DNA of 64,000 nt from Planococcus sp. APC 4015 (GTDB taxonomy: Bacteria > Actinomycetota > Actinomycetes > Actinomycetales > Microbacteriaceae): assembly GCA_030407505.1 (NCBI GenBank), contig JASDDH010000007.1:1-64000 (forward strand). Direction: 5' to 3'. Below are positions 51,773-60,811 of this stretch, piece after piece (position 1 is the stretch's first letter; the number at the start of each line of letters is the position of its first letter). A program made the translations under genes and the position numbers. Under the pieces are notes generated by a model, which was not told where the DNA came from, made no database searches, and worked only from the letters and a program-made list of their open reading frames with translations.

Positions 51773-52586
51773 GACCGACACCGAAGGCGGGGGAGTCATC
51801 GATCCCGGTCGTGCTCCCGCGGTGGAGATCTCGGGGGTCACCAAGGTCTTCCCGGGCGGCATCGAGGCGATCGCACCACTGACCCTCACGCTCGAACCGG
51901 GCCGTACGACGGCGCTCGTCGGCCCGTCGGGATGCGGCAAATCGACCCTGATGCGGCTCATCGCCGGACTCGACCAGCCGACCGTCGGGACCGTGCTGAT
52001 CGCCGGAGCCGCTCCCGCCGCGGTCGCGGAGCGCGGAGAACTCGCCGTCGCCTTCCAGGACCCGTCGCTGCTGCCGTGGCGCACCGTCCGTCGCAACATC
52101 GCCCTCGCGCTCTCATTGACTCGTGCACCCATCGATGATGAGGCGATCGACCGCCTGATCGCGCTGGTCGGGCTCGACGGCTTCGGCGATGTGCGGCCGG
52201 CGGCGCTGTCGGGAGGGATGCGGCAGCGCGCAGCGATCGCGAGGGCCCTCGTCACGAGGCCGCGACTGCTGCTGCTGGATGAGCCCTTCGGAGCGGTGGA
52301 CGAGCTCACCCGACAGGATCTCGTCGCAGAACTGCCGCCGCTGTGGCAGGAGCGCGGCACCACGACCGTGCTGGTGACGCACTCGATCGTCGAGGCGGCG
52401 CGCATAGCCGACCGCATCATCGTCTTCAGCCCCCGCCCCGCCCGGATCGTGGCGGATGTCGCCGTGGAGCTGCCGCATCCGCGAACGCCCGAGCTGTCGC
52501 GAACGGGCGCTTTCCTGGCGGTCGTCGATCGCGTCACCGACGCTCTGGCGCGGTCACGCGGGAGAGATCACGCGTCTCGCCCGTGA
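51762..52586 (+). CDS. ABC transporter ATP-binding protein (NitT/TauT type)
   Basis: 274 residues, starting within the end of the binding-protein gene. Walker A GPSGCGKST, Q-loop AFQDPSLLPWRTVRRNI, signature LSGGMRQRAAIARAL, Walker B LLLLDEPFGAVDELTR and H-loop VLVTHSIVEA are all intact. It energises uptake together with the binding protein before and the double permease after it. GTGA overlap with the permease gene. Confidence 0.95.
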   Translation: MAGETDTEGGGVIDPGRAPAVEISGVTKVFPGGIEAIAPLTLTLEPGRTTALVGPSGCGKSTLMRLIAGLDQPTVGTVLIAGAAPAAVAERGELAVAFQDPSLLPWRTVRRNIALALSLTRAPIDDEAIDRLIALVGLDGFGDVRPAALSGGMRQRAAIARALVTRPRLLLLDEPFGAVDELTRQDLVAELPPLWQERGTTTVLVTHSIVEAARIADRIIVFSPRPARIVADVAVELPHPRTPELSRTGAFLAVVDRVTDALARSRGRDHASRP

Positions 52587-54181
52587 CGCAGATGCTGCCC
52601 GCCCCCGCCCCTGCGCGGTCCTCGCTCGCCCGCGACCGCGGCATCACAGCCGTCGTGATCGTCGCGCTCATCATCGCCTGGGAGGTCGTCGCGCGGCTGA
52701 TCACCGGGTCGTTCGTGCTGGCCGCACCCAGCGAGGTCGCCGTCTCGCTGGTGCAGAACGCCGGGCTGCTGACACGCGCCCTCCTCGTCACCGGTCAGGC
52801 CGCGGCGCTGGGTTTCGTCCTCGGCAACCTCGCCGCCATCGCCCTGGCATCCCTCGCCGTGCTGCTTGCGCGCACCGAACGCATCGTGACCGTGGTCGCC
52901 CTCGTGGTGTTCTGCCTGCCGCTCGTGGCCACCGGGCCGGTGCTGCGCGTTCTGCTCGGGCCGGGCGACGCCCCCCAGGTCGTGCTCGCGGCCCTCGCGG
53001 TCTACTACACGACCATGATCCCCCTCCTCGTCGGACTCCGCGCCGCTCCGTCAGCGTGGTTCGACGTGGTGCGCAGCTACGGGCGCGGTGAGGGAGCCGC
53101 GCTGCGCTACATCAGGGCTCGTGCGAGCCTGCCCTACCTGATCGCCGGGCTGCAGATCGCCGCACCCGCGGCGTTCCTCGGGGCGATGGTGGGGGAGTTC
53201 ACGGGGGCCGAGAGCGGTCTCGGAGTGCTCACGATCCGCGCCTCCCGTGACCTCGACATCCAGCTCACCTGGGCGCTCGCCACGGTCGCCACGGTGGTGT
53301 CGGTGATCGCCTACGTCGTGATCGGGGCGATCGGTCGTCGGTTCGTCTCCGAGACGCCCCCGATCATCCTGGCGCCCGCTCGACCCCGTGCCTCGCCCGG
53401 TCGACGCGCCAGGACGGCCCTCGGGACCGCCGTCGTCGTACTGGTGGTGATCGTCGTCCTCTGGTGGGGCGGCATCCTCGTCACCGGCCTCGATCCGTTC
53501 TTCGCGCGCACACCGATCGACGTCGTCGTGATCCTCTCGGGGGCTGAGGACGGCGGCGCGGTCAGGGATGAGCTTCTCCGAGCCCTCGCCGAAACCGCGG
53601 CGCTCGCGGTGCCGGGATACCTGGTCGGACTCGCCGTCGGTGCGGGTGCGGCGATGCTGGTCGTGCTCGTGCCCCGGGTTGCGGGGACCACGATGCCGCT
53701 GGCGATCGCCCTGCGCGCAGTACCGATCGTGACGACCGCGCCGCTCGTGGTGCTCCTGCTCGGTCGGGGAGCCCTCGGCGGCATCACGCTCGTCGCGATC
53801 ATGGTCTTCTTCCCCACGTTCATCGCGTGCCTGCAGGGCCTGCGTCAGGCCCCCGGCCAGGCGCTGGACGTGCTCCGCAGCTATGCGGCACCCGCGCGGA
53901 CCCAGCTCACGCGGGTGCGCATTCCGGCGATGCTCCCCGCCTTCTTCGCCGCGGCCCGCATGAGCGTGCCCGCCGCGGTCCTCGCGGTCACGGTCGTCGA
54001 GTGGCTCGCCACCGGCTCCGGCGTCGGCAGCCTGATGGCCCTGGCCGCGTCCCGATCGGGGTATGACACGCTGTCCGGCGCCGTCGTGCTGGTGACGGCG
54101 CTTTCGGCCTTCGGCTACGCGGTGGTCGGTGCGATCGAATCGCGGGTGCTGCGCGTGTACGCGCCGGAGCAGCAGACGTGA
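52583..54181 (+). CDS. ABC transporter permease with two fused permease domains
   Basis: 532 residues, GTG start. Two BPD-type permease domains follow each other in one chain: helices around 20-260, with the EAA-like loop SYGRGEGAALRYIRARASLP, and a second set around 285-525, with SYAAPARTQLTRVRIPAML. NitT/TauT importers usually have one gene used as a homodimer, so this single chain supplies the full membrane channel. Between them lies a short charged linker (PARPRASPGRRARTA). Confidence 0.92.
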   Translation: MTQMLPAPAPARSSLARDRGITAVVIVALIIAWEVVARLITGSFVLAAPSEVAVSLVQNAGLLTRALLVTGQAAALGFVLGNLAAIALASLAVLLARTERIVTVVALVVFCLPLVATGPVLRVLLGPGDAPQVVLAALAVYYTTMIPLLVGLRAAPSAWFDVVRSYGRGEGAALRYIRARASLPYLIAGLQIAAPAAFLGAMVGEFTGAESGLGVLTIRASRDLDIQLTWALATVATVVSVIAYVVIGAIGRRFVSETPPIILAPARPRASPGRRARTALGTAVVVLVVIVVLWWGGILVTGLDPFFARTPIDVVVILSGAEDGGAVRDELLRALAETAALAVPGYLVGLAVGAGAAMLVVLVPRVAGTTMPLAIALRAVPIVTTAPLVVLLLGRGALGGITLVAIMVFFPTFIACLQGLRQAPGQALDVLRSYAAPARTQLTRVRIPAMLPAFFAAARMSVPAAVLAVTVVEWLATGSGVGSLMALAASRSGYDTLSGAVVLVTALSAFGYAVVGAIESRVLRVYAPEQQT

Positions 54182-55218
54182 CGCGCGCGGTGTTCGCCAT
54201 TCCCGGCGACCTCACCACGCTCACGGGCGGCTACCTGTACGAACGCCGCCTGCTCGAAGGCCTGCGCGAGATCGGGACCGACGTCGAGCATCTTCCGCTG
54301 GGCGGGTCGTTCCCTGACCCTTCACCCGCTGACCACGCGCACGCCGCAGCCGCGCTGGCGGCCGTCGATGCATCGACCCCGCTGATCCTCGACGGCTTCG
54401 TGGTCGGCGCGATGGAGCCCGCGGCACTTCTTCGGGTGAAGGCGCCCATCGTGGGAGTGGTGCACCACCCGCTGGCCCGCGAAGAGGGGCTCGGGGCGGA
54501 GCGCCGCGCGTACCTGTTCCGAACGGAGCGCGACAACCTGCGCCGCGCCGACGCGGTGCTGGTGCCGAGCCCGCACACCGCGCGCATCCTCGTCGAGGAC
54601 TACGACGCCGATCCGGCGCGCCTCACGATCGCGCGCCCGGGCACGGATCGCCCCACGGGCCACCGCATTCCCGATGCGACGCCGCTGATCCTGTCAGTCG
54701 GCATCCAGCATCCGCGCAAGGGCCACGACGTCCTGCTTCGCGCACTCGCTCGGATGCGCCACCTCGCCTGGACGGCGGTGATCGTGGGCTCGGCGTACGA
54801 TCCCGGCTACGCCGCCGAGCTGTCCGGGCTCCGTCGCGAGCTCGGCCTCACCGACCGCGTGCGGTTCACCGGGGCGATCGGCGTCGCCGAGCGCGACGAT
54901 CTCTATCGCCGGGCGAGCGTGTTCGCGCTCGCGACCCGCTACGAGGGCTACGGGCTCGTCTTCGACGAAGCGTTGGCTTACGGCCTGCCCATCGTGTCGT
55001 GCCGCACCGGCGCGGTGCCCGACACCGTGCCCGCTGCAGCGGGACTGCTTGTGCCGCCGGAGGATGCCGACGCGTTCGCCGATGCGCTCCGGATGCTGCT
55101 GGAAGACACCGACCGTCGGACGACGATGGCGGATGCCGCGGCCCACGCGGGCGAGTTGCTGCCCAGCTGGCTCGATACGGCCGCGACGGCGCAATCTGTG
55201 CTCGACGCGCTGCGATGA
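54178..55218 (+). CDS. Glycosyltransferase family 4 protein
   Basis: 346 residues, GTG start overlapping the permease stop. GT-B fold: N-terminal acceptor half (GDLTTLTGGYLYERRLLEGL), donor half with ILSVGIQHPRKGHDVLLRAL, the nucleotide-sugar loop VFALATRYEGYGLVFDEALA (E-x7-E motif) and GLPIVSCRTGAVPDTVPAAA. A cytoplasmic retaining glycosyltransferase that probably decorates a lipid made by this operon. The donor sugar is unknown. Confidence 0.92.
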   Translation: MTRAVFAIPGDLTTLTGGYLYERRLLEGLREIGTDVEHLPLGGSFPDPSPADHAHAAAALAAVDASTPLILDGFVVGAMEPAALLRVKAPIVGVVHHPLAREEGLGAERRAYLFRTERDNLRRADAVLVPSPHTARILVEDYDADPARLTIARPGTDRPTGHRIPDATPLILSVGIQHPRKGHDVLLRALARMRHLAWTAVIVGSAYDPGYAAELSGLRRELGLTDRVRFTGAIGVAERDDLYRRASVFALATRYEGYGLVFDEALAYGLPIVSCRTGAVPDTVPAAAGLLVPPEDADAFADALRMLLEDTDRRTTMADAAAHAGELLPSWLDTAATAQSVLDALR

Positions 55219-56921
55219 CTGCGCGTCACGGTGACCGCGCCGCGGACCGCCATGCCGCCGTCACCGCGGCGCGACCCGTGAGCACGTGGGCGGCACCCCG
55301 CAGGCCATCGCCCGCGCAATCAACGAGGGCAGCACTTCTGAACGCCCTCGCCTGGGCGACGATCATCGCGGCTCCGCTCCTCCCCGGCATGTTGAGCAGC
55401 GCCACCTCGTTCGCCGTACGACTCCCATTCGAGATCATCGTCCTCCTGCTGCTCACCCTCGCCCTGCCCCACGCCACACCCAGGCGCCTCGTCGCCTACG
55501 CGTTCGCGACTCTCACCGTCGTCGCCGCCGTGATCGCCCTGCTCGATCTGGCGTTCCTCGCGACGATCGATCGAGGCTTCGCTCCCACCGAGGACTGGCG
55601 CGCGCTGATCAACGCCTACCGGGTCGTGGAAGATGTCGCGGGGCCGGCCATCGCCACCCTCGCCGCCGTGCTCGTCGTCGCCCTCGCGTTCGCTGCGATC
55701 GCGGTGATCGCCAGATGCGCGCTCCGATGCGCACGCACGCTCTCCGACGCCGGCCCCCGCGGGCGTGTCGGGGTCGCCTCGGCCGCGGTCGCCTGGAGCG
55801 TCCTCGCGGTCGCCGGGGCACAGCATCCATCCGGCGCGTCATTCGCGGCGGCCGATGTGACGACATCCGTTTCCACGGCGGCCGCGCAGGCGGCACAGAG
55901 CATCCGCGACCGGGATGCCTTCGCCGAGGCACTGCGCGAAGACCCACTGACCGAACAGCCGGCCGACCGACTCCTCACAGCACTGCGCGGAAAGGATGTC
56001 GTCATCGCGTTCGTCGAGAGCTACGGCGAGGTCGCCGTGTCGGACACCGGACCCCTGGCGGGGATCAGCCGCGTCATCGACGAGCACGCGGCGCGATTGA
56101 CCCGCAGCGGATACCGCGCCGAGAGCGCCTTCCTCACCTCCCCGACCTTCGGCGGCGTGAGTTGGCTCGCCCACGGCACCCTTCAGAGCGGCACGTGGGT
56201 CGACTCGCAACAGAAGTACGACACGCTGATGGCGAGCGACCGCCTGACGATCAGTCGCCTCTTCGGTGAGGTGGGCTGGCGCACCGTCGCTGTCAATCCC
56301 GCGCACACCGAGCCCTGGCCCGAGGGTGCCGCCCTCTACGGTTACGACCGGTTGCTCGACGAGCGCGCCCTGGCCTTCGACGGGCCCGCCTTCGGCTTCG
56401 CACGCGTGCCCGACCAGTTCACGTGGCATCGCTTCTTCGACGACGAGCTCTCGCGAAGCGGCACCCCGATCATGGCCGAGGTCGACCTCGTCTCGTCGCA
56501 CACCCCGTGGACGCCGACTCCTCAGCTGGTGCCGTGGGCCGACGTCGACGATCCCGCAACCTTCGACAGCCAGCCCCGCGACACCGGGGAGGACGTCTGG
56601 TCCGATCCCGAGCGCGTGCGCGCCGCGTACGCCGAGTCCATCCAGTACTCCCTCGACTCGACGCTGTCATTCCTCGAGACCTACGACCAGCCGAACCTCG
56701 TGCTGGTGCTGGTCGGCGATCATCAGCCCTCGCGCATCGTCAGCGGCGAGACGGCCGACGCCGACGTGCCGATCACGATCGTGTCGAAGGATCCCGCGGT
56801 GTTGGAGCGCACGCGGGAGTGGGGATGGGATGCCGGGTTCCGTCCGTCGCCCGACGCACCGGTGTGGCGGATGGATGCCTTTCGCGACAGGTTCGTCGCC
56901 GCGTTCAGCGACGCAGGGTGA
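55215..56921 (+). CDS. Sulfatase-like membrane phosphoglycerol transferase (LtaS-type)
   Basis: 568 residues; ATGA overlap. Four hydrophobic helices in residues ~38-210 are followed by an extracellular sulfatase-fold domain: VVIAFVESYGEVAVSD (metal-binding Glu), FLTSPTFGGVSWLAHGTLQS (active-site Ser/Thr region), and LVLVGDHQPSRIV (DH motif). The layout resembles lipoteichoic-acid synthase, which moves glycerophosphate from phosphatidylglycerol onto a glycolipid. With the glycosyltransferase and phosphatidyltransferase beside it, this suggests assembly of a glycerophosphate-type envelope glycolipid. Confidence 0.85.
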   Translation: MTARHGDRAADRHAAVTAARPVSTWAAPRRPSPAQSTRAALLNALAWATIIAAPLLPGMLSSATSFAVRLPFEIIVLLLLTLALPHATPRRLVAYAFATLTVVAAVIALLDLAFLATIDRGFAPTEDWRALINAYRVVEDVAGPAIATLAAVLVVALAFAAIAVIARCALRCARTLSDAGPRGRVGVASAAVAWSVLAVAGAQHPSGASFAAADVTTSVSTAAAQAAQSIRDRDAFAEALREDPLTEQPADRLLTALRGKDVVIAFVESYGEVAVSDTGPLAGISRVIDEHAARLTRSGYRAESAFLTSPTFGGVSWLAHGTLQSGTWVDSQQKYDTLMASDRLTISRLFGEVGWRTVAVNPAHTEPWPEGAALYGYDRLLDERALAFDGPAFGFARVPDQFTWHRFFDDELSRSGTPIMAEVDLVSSHTPWTPTPQLVPWADVDDPATFDSQPRDTGEDVWSDPERVRAAYAESIQYSLDSTLSFLETYDQPNLVLVLVGDHQPSRIVSGETADADVPITIVSKDPAVLERTREWGWDAGFRPSPDAPVWRMDAFRDRFVAAFSDAG

Positions 56922-56968
56922 GCTGAGCCCGCCTAACCCTGAACACGGTCGCCGTGGCGACGACAGAC

Positions 56969-57946
56969 CTACGGGCGAAGAAGCACCTTGCCCACACGCC
57001 CGGCGGTCATGCTTGCGCGCGCCGCGTCGGCGATGTCGTCGAGCGAATAGACCGCCGAGACCGGAAGCGTGAGTTCGCCGGACGTGATCCGCGACATCAG
57101 TTCGGCGAAGAGTCGGCTGCGGGTCGCGGCATCCATCTGCTTGCTGACGATGCTGCCCCAGAAGCCCTTGATCGTGACCTGCTTGAAGATGATGTCGCCC
57201 GAGCTGATCTGCATGACGGGCGACTCCATCGCACCGAACACCACCAGGGTGCCGTTCTCGGCGAGCAGCGAGACGACGTCACCCGCGGACGCGCCGCCTA
57301 CCGAGTCGACGCCGGCGACGATCGGGGCGCCGCCGGTGATCGCGGTGACCTGATCGCGCCAGTCGGCGGCATCCGTTGCGACCACGTTCTCGATGCCCTG
57401 CGCGCGGAGCTCGTCCACCCCGGCGGCGCGGCGGACGAGACCGACGACGTTGATCCCGCGCGCTTTGCCGAGCTGCGCGACCATGCGTCCGACGGCGCCG
57501 TTGGCGGTGTTCTGGACCAGCCAGTCTCCCTCGCTCAGCGCGAGGAACTCGAGGAGGCTGATCGCGCTGAACGGCATCGAGACGAGCTGCGCGGCGGCTT
57601 CGTCGGGAAGGCCATCGGGCACAGGGATGAGACTCTCGGCACGGGCGGTGAAGTGCTCCGCCCACACGCCGACGGTGCCGCCGGTCGAGACACGCTGGCC
57701 GACCTGCAGGCTGTCGACGCCTTCGCCGAGCGCATCCACGACGCCCAGCGCCTCGCTTCCGGCACGGGCGGGCAGCTCGGGCTTGAAGCCGTAGGTTCCG
57801 CGGACGGTCCAGATGTCGTGGTTGTGGATGGGGGAGAGCACGGTGCGCACACGCACCTCGCCGGCGCCCGGTTCGGGGAGCGGACGATCTTCGACGACCA
57901 GCACGTCTTCTGCCGGACCGAAAGTGGAGTGGATGAGTGCGCGCAT
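56969..57946 (-). CDS. Zinc-type MDR alcohol dehydrogenase / quinone oxidoreductase
   Basis: 325 residues from ATG 57946 (MRALIHSTFGPAEDVLVVED), with AAAGGA upstream. GroES-like N-domain (GSEALGVVDALGEGVDSLQV, GQRVSTGG) and Rossmann NADPH domain (TANGAVGRMVAQLGKARGI, GVDSVGGASAGDVVSLLAENG). The catalytic zinc ligands of true alcohol dehydrogenases are not evident, so the zinc-free quinone-oxidoreductase subgroup is more likely. It stands alone between convergent and divergent neighbours. Confidence 0.88.
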   Translation of the reverse strand: MRALIHSTFGPAEDVLVVEDRPLPEPGAGEVRVRTVLSPIHNHDIWTVRGTYGFKPELPARAGSEALGVVDALGEGVDSLQVGQRVSTGGTVGVWAEHFTARAESLIPVPDGLPDEAAAQLVSMPFSAISLLEFLALSEGDWLVQNTANGAVGRMVAQLGKARGINVVGLVRRAAGVDELRAQGIENVVATDAADWRDQVTAITGGAPIVAGVDSVGGASAGDVVSLLAENGTLVVFGAMESPVMQISSGDIIFKQVTIKGFWGSIVSKQMDAATRSRLFAELMSRITSGELTLPVSAVYSLDDIADAARASMTAGRVGKVLLRP

Positions 57947-58091
57947 GTTCGTGGCATGTCCTTTCGAGCTGAGCGGCCGGGTGCGGCCACCCCTGCTCCA
58001 AGTCGACACGAACAGCCCGCATTCCGCTAGTGCGCGATGAGTCCGCCGTCGCATGCCCACGTGATGCTCGGGCGCCGTCGGACGTCTTGCC

Positions 58092-58097
58092 TATGAT
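58092..58097 (+). promoter_or_regulatory. -10 hexamer TATGAT of the thermonuclease gene
   Basis: TATGAT is close to the consensus TATAAT and ends 7 nt before ATG 58105, so the start codon would be at or next to the transcription start. No good -35 box is visible. Confidence 0.5.
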
Positions 58098-58104
58098 TCG
58101 AGGG

Positions 58105-58815
58105 ATGCCACACCTTCCGCAGCTCCGCCGCCGCGCGGCATCCGTCGCCATCGGCGCCCTCGTGGCGGCCGCTCTGCTCGCGTGCACGCCGCAGCGGCCT
58201 GCCCCGCAGGCGGACGCGCCCGTCACGTTCATCTCGGTCGTCGACGGCGACACGATCGAGACGAGCGCGGGCACGGTCCGCCTCATCGGGATCGACACCC
58301 CTGAGCGTGGCGCGTGCGGCCACGACGACGCCTCGCTCGCCATCGCGAACCTGGCCGCCGCTGGCGAGGCCGTTGCGTTGGAGCTGCCGCCAGGGCAGAA
58401 CGACACGGATCGGTACGGCAGGCTCATCCGTTACGTCACGACAGCGAGCGGAACCGATCTCGGCCTGGCTCAGCTCGAGGCGGGCAACGCCGTCGCCCGG
58501 TACGACTCGCAGGACGGCTACCCCGCTCATCCGCGCGAAGCCGAGTACCGTGCCGCGCAGCTCGCGTCGTCGGGAGCGGACCGGGCCGTCGTCACCGTCG
58601 CGTGCGCGTCCGCTGCGGCCGAGCCACCGCCCGCGCAGACCGACCGCTGGTGGGAGCAGTACACGTCGTGCGCGAAGCTCAGGAAGAACACGCTGGGCCA
58701 CGCCGTCGGGCCGTTCAGCCGCGAAGATCCCGCCCAGGCCGAGGCGTACGACTGGTTCGCCAGCGGCACCGGCAACAACGGCGACGGTGACGGCGACGGA
58801 CTCGCGTGCGAGTAA
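58105..58815 (+). CDS. Secreted thermonuclease (SNase-like) with excalibur domain
   Basis: 236 residues from ATG 58105, chosen because a -10 TATGAT sits 7 nt upstream (an in-frame ATG at 58093 lies inside the -10). Lipoprotein signal MPHLPQLRRRAASVAIGALV...LLACTP (Cys27). SNase domain: VVDGDTIETSAGTVRLIGID, TPERGACGHDD (catalytic Arg/Glu region), QNDTDRYGRLIRYV. C-terminal excalibur calcium-binding domain (YTSCAKLRKNTLGHAVG, NNGDGDGDGLACE). An extracellular Ca-dependent nuclease bound to the outer membrane face. Confidence 0.9.
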   Translation: MPHLPQLRRRAASVAIGALVAAALLACTPQRPAPQADAPVTFISVVDGDTIETSAGTVRLIGIDTPERGACGHDDASLAIANLAAAGEAVALELPPGQNDTDRYGRLIRYVTTASGTDLGLAQLEAGNAVARYDSQDGYPAHPREAEYRAAQLASSGADRAVVTVACASAAAEPPPAQTDRWWEQYTSCAKLRKNTLGHAVGPFSREDPAQAEAYDWFASGTGNNGDGDGDGLACE

Positions 58816-58837
58816 AGCACCAGCCCGAGCATCGATA

Positions 58838-58856
58838 CGCCGGCCGCGAGCCGGCG
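58838..58856. terminator. Hairpin terminator between convergent genes
   Basis: CGCCGGC and GCCGGCG form a perfect 7-bp stem around a 5-nt loop, 22 bp after the thermonuclease stop and 82 bp after the GH2 stop on the other strand. No U-tract. Confidence 0.55.
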
Positions 58857-58938
58857 GCACACGGCGCGCCGACCGAGGTGCGGCATCGGTTGCCCTCGAC
58901 CGGCCGTTTGCAGGACGCTGCCCGGGGGTCGGCGGGCG

Positions 58939-60777
58939 CTACCCCTTCGTCCGCGCCCCGACCATGATCGCCCGCAGCCGCTCGACCGGCAGCTTCGGCT
59001 CCCGGTCGGCCCGCACGAGCCCGTTCGTCTCCTGCAGCGTGTCGGTCAGCTGCGTGTAGCAGTACCCCGCCAGCGCCGTGCTGTCGTGCACGGCATCCAT
59101 CAACGACGTCAGGCGCGATTCGAAGTCGGCCGTCGACGCAGCGGAGGTATACCCCCACGCCTCGCTCGTGCGGTCGACGTCGAATGAGATGCCGCCGAAC
59201 TCGGTCAGCATGACGGGCTGGTCGCTGACGTCTCCGCTCAGCACCAGCCGGCGGCCGGCGGGGCCGACGCCGGTGACCATGTCGTCGATGGCGGCGCGGT
59301 CGCGGTAGCGGGCGCGCATGATGTCGCCGTCGCCCTCGTAGTCGTGGATGGCGAGGATGTCGGTGTCGGCCTGCTCCCAGCCGTCGTTCGAGACGACGGG
59401 CCGCGTGGGGTCGAGCGCCTTCGTGAGGTGCACGAGCGCGCGCGCGTAGTGCAGCATCCGCTCGTCGTGCGCGATGTGCTGCACACCCCAGCTCTCGTTG
59501 AGCGGCACCCACGTCACGATGCTCGGGTGCGACACGTCGCGGTGCACGACCTCGAGCCATTCGCGCACGGTGCGCTCGGCGGCGACGGGGGTGAAGGTGA
59601 ACGTCGCCGGCGCTTCGGCCCAGACCATGAGACCGAGACGGTCGGCCCAGTAGAGGAAGCGGGGGTCCTCGAACTTCTGGTGCACGCGGGTGGCGTTGAA
59701 GCCGAGATCCTTGATCAGCTGCACCTCGTCGCGGAGCGCGTCGACCGACGGCGCCGCCAGGTGCGACTCGGGCCAGTACCCCTGGCTGAGCACCGACCGC
59801 ACGTAGCGGGGGCGGTCGTTGAGCAGGAACAGCCGCCGGTCGACTGCGGTCGACCGCAGGCCGAGGTACGACGTCACGGTGTCGACGCGTCCCTCGCCGT
59901 CGGTCACGTCGATGCGGGCGTCGATGAGCGTCGGATGCTCGGGCGACCACAGGAGCTCTTCGTAGGCCTGCCCGTTCGACTGACGCTCGAGCGACAGCAT
60001 GACCTCGACCTCGGCCGACCCCGCGAGCACGGTGGTGTGGGCGAGCACCGCGCCGTCATGACGCAGTTCGACGGCGAGCGAGGCGTCGCCGGCCGGCGCA
60101 GAGGTGAGCCCGACGCGGGCGTACACGCGCGCGGTCGCGAGATCGGAGCGCCAGTGGATCCACTGCACCGCGACCTTCGGAACCGACTCGAGCCATGTGG
60201 GCTGCCAGATGCCGCTCGTGCGGTGATACCAGATGACGTGCGGATGCTCGCGCCAGTCCTGCTTGCCGCGCGGCTGCGCCACGTCGCTCGCGTCGTCCTC
60301 GACCCGCACGACCACGTCGTTGTCGCCGTCGGCGTCGATCGCGTCGGTGATGTCGAACGAGAAGGGCGTGTGACCGCCTTCGTGCGAGCCGACCCGGTGC
60401 CCGTTGACCCAGACGATCGCCCGGTAGTCGACTGCGCCGAAGCGCAGCATGAGCCGGTGTCCCGCTTCGTGACCGGCCGTGGCCAGGTCGGCGGGGGAGA
60501 GCACGCGGTGGTACCAGAGCGCCTGATGGATGCCGGTGTCGTGGATGCCCGACGCGGGCGACTCGGGCGGGAACGGCACGGTGATGGTCTGCGCGAACGC
60601 CGGCCGCTCGTGCCAGCGCTCACGGACTCCGCGGTCGTCGTCGTCGAACGTGAACGACCACGGGCCGCTCAGATCGGTCCACCGGGGCCGGACGAGCTGC
60701 GGACGCGGATACGTGCCGTCGCTCCTGCTCGCAGGGGGCAGGTCGGATCGATCATCGTTGAGCATGGCACCCAGCAT
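58939..60777 (-). CDS. Glycoside hydrolase family 2 protein (beta-galactosidase/beta-glucuronidase type)
   Basis: 612 residues; ATG 60765 is an alternative start. Sugar-binding domain (LSGPWSFTFDDDDRGVRERW, LRFGAVDYRAIVWVNGHRVG), immunoglobulin-like domain, and TIM barrel with acid/base Glu428 in VPLNESWG and nucleophile Glu526 in VMLTEFGG. No signal peptide, so it acts in the cytoplasm on an imported beta-glycoside. A putative LacI operator (60788-60801) lies directly upstream, the same as the one before the sugar ABC importer, so importer and hydrolase are likely one regulon. Confidence 0.93.
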   Translation of the reverse strand: MLGAMLNDDRSDLPPASRSDGTYPRPQLVRPRWTDLSGPWSFTFDDDDRGVRERWHERPAFAQTITVPFPPESPASGIHDTGIHQALWYHRVLSPADLATAGHEAGHRLMLRFGAVDYRAIVWVNGHRVGSHEGGHTPFSFDITDAIDADGDNDVVVRVEDDASDVAQPRGKQDWREHPHVIWYHRTSGIWQPTWLESVPKVAVQWIHWRSDLATARVYARVGLTSAPAGDASLAVELRHDGAVLAHTTVLAGSAEVEVMLSLERQSNGQAYEELLWSPEHPTLIDARIDVTDGEGRVDTVTSYLGLRSTAVDRRLFLLNDRPRYVRSVLSQGYWPESHLAAPSVDALRDEVQLIKDLGFNATRVHQKFEDPRFLYWADRLGLMVWAEAPATFTFTPVAAERTVREWLEVVHRDVSHPSIVTWVPLNESWGVQHIAHDERMLHYARALVHLTKALDPTRPVVSNDGWEQADTDILAIHDYEGDGDIMRARYRDRAAIDDMVTGVGPAGRRLVLSGDVSDQPVMLTEFGGISFDVDRTSEAWGYTSAASTADFESRLTSLMDAVHDSTALAGYCYTQLTDTLQETNGLVRADREPKLPVERLRAIMVGARTKG

Positions 60778-60787
60778 GCCTGAAATA

Positions 60788-60801
60788 TTCAGCGCTGTAA
60801 A
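60788..60801. promoter_or_regulatory. Putative LacI-family operator upstream of the GH2 gene
   Basis: TTCAGCGCTGTAAA contains the AGCGCT centre and TGTAAA arm of classical LacI/GalR operators. It is 10 bp upstream of the GH2 start and shares AGCGCTGTAAA plus a following TCT with the site at 61872-61886. Confidence 0.7.
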
Positions 60802-60811
60802 CTCTGAGGCA

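Noticed and set aside
59344..60783. 479-aa plus-strand ORF
   Set aside because: Antisense to the GH2 gene, whose active-site motifs are intact on the other strand.
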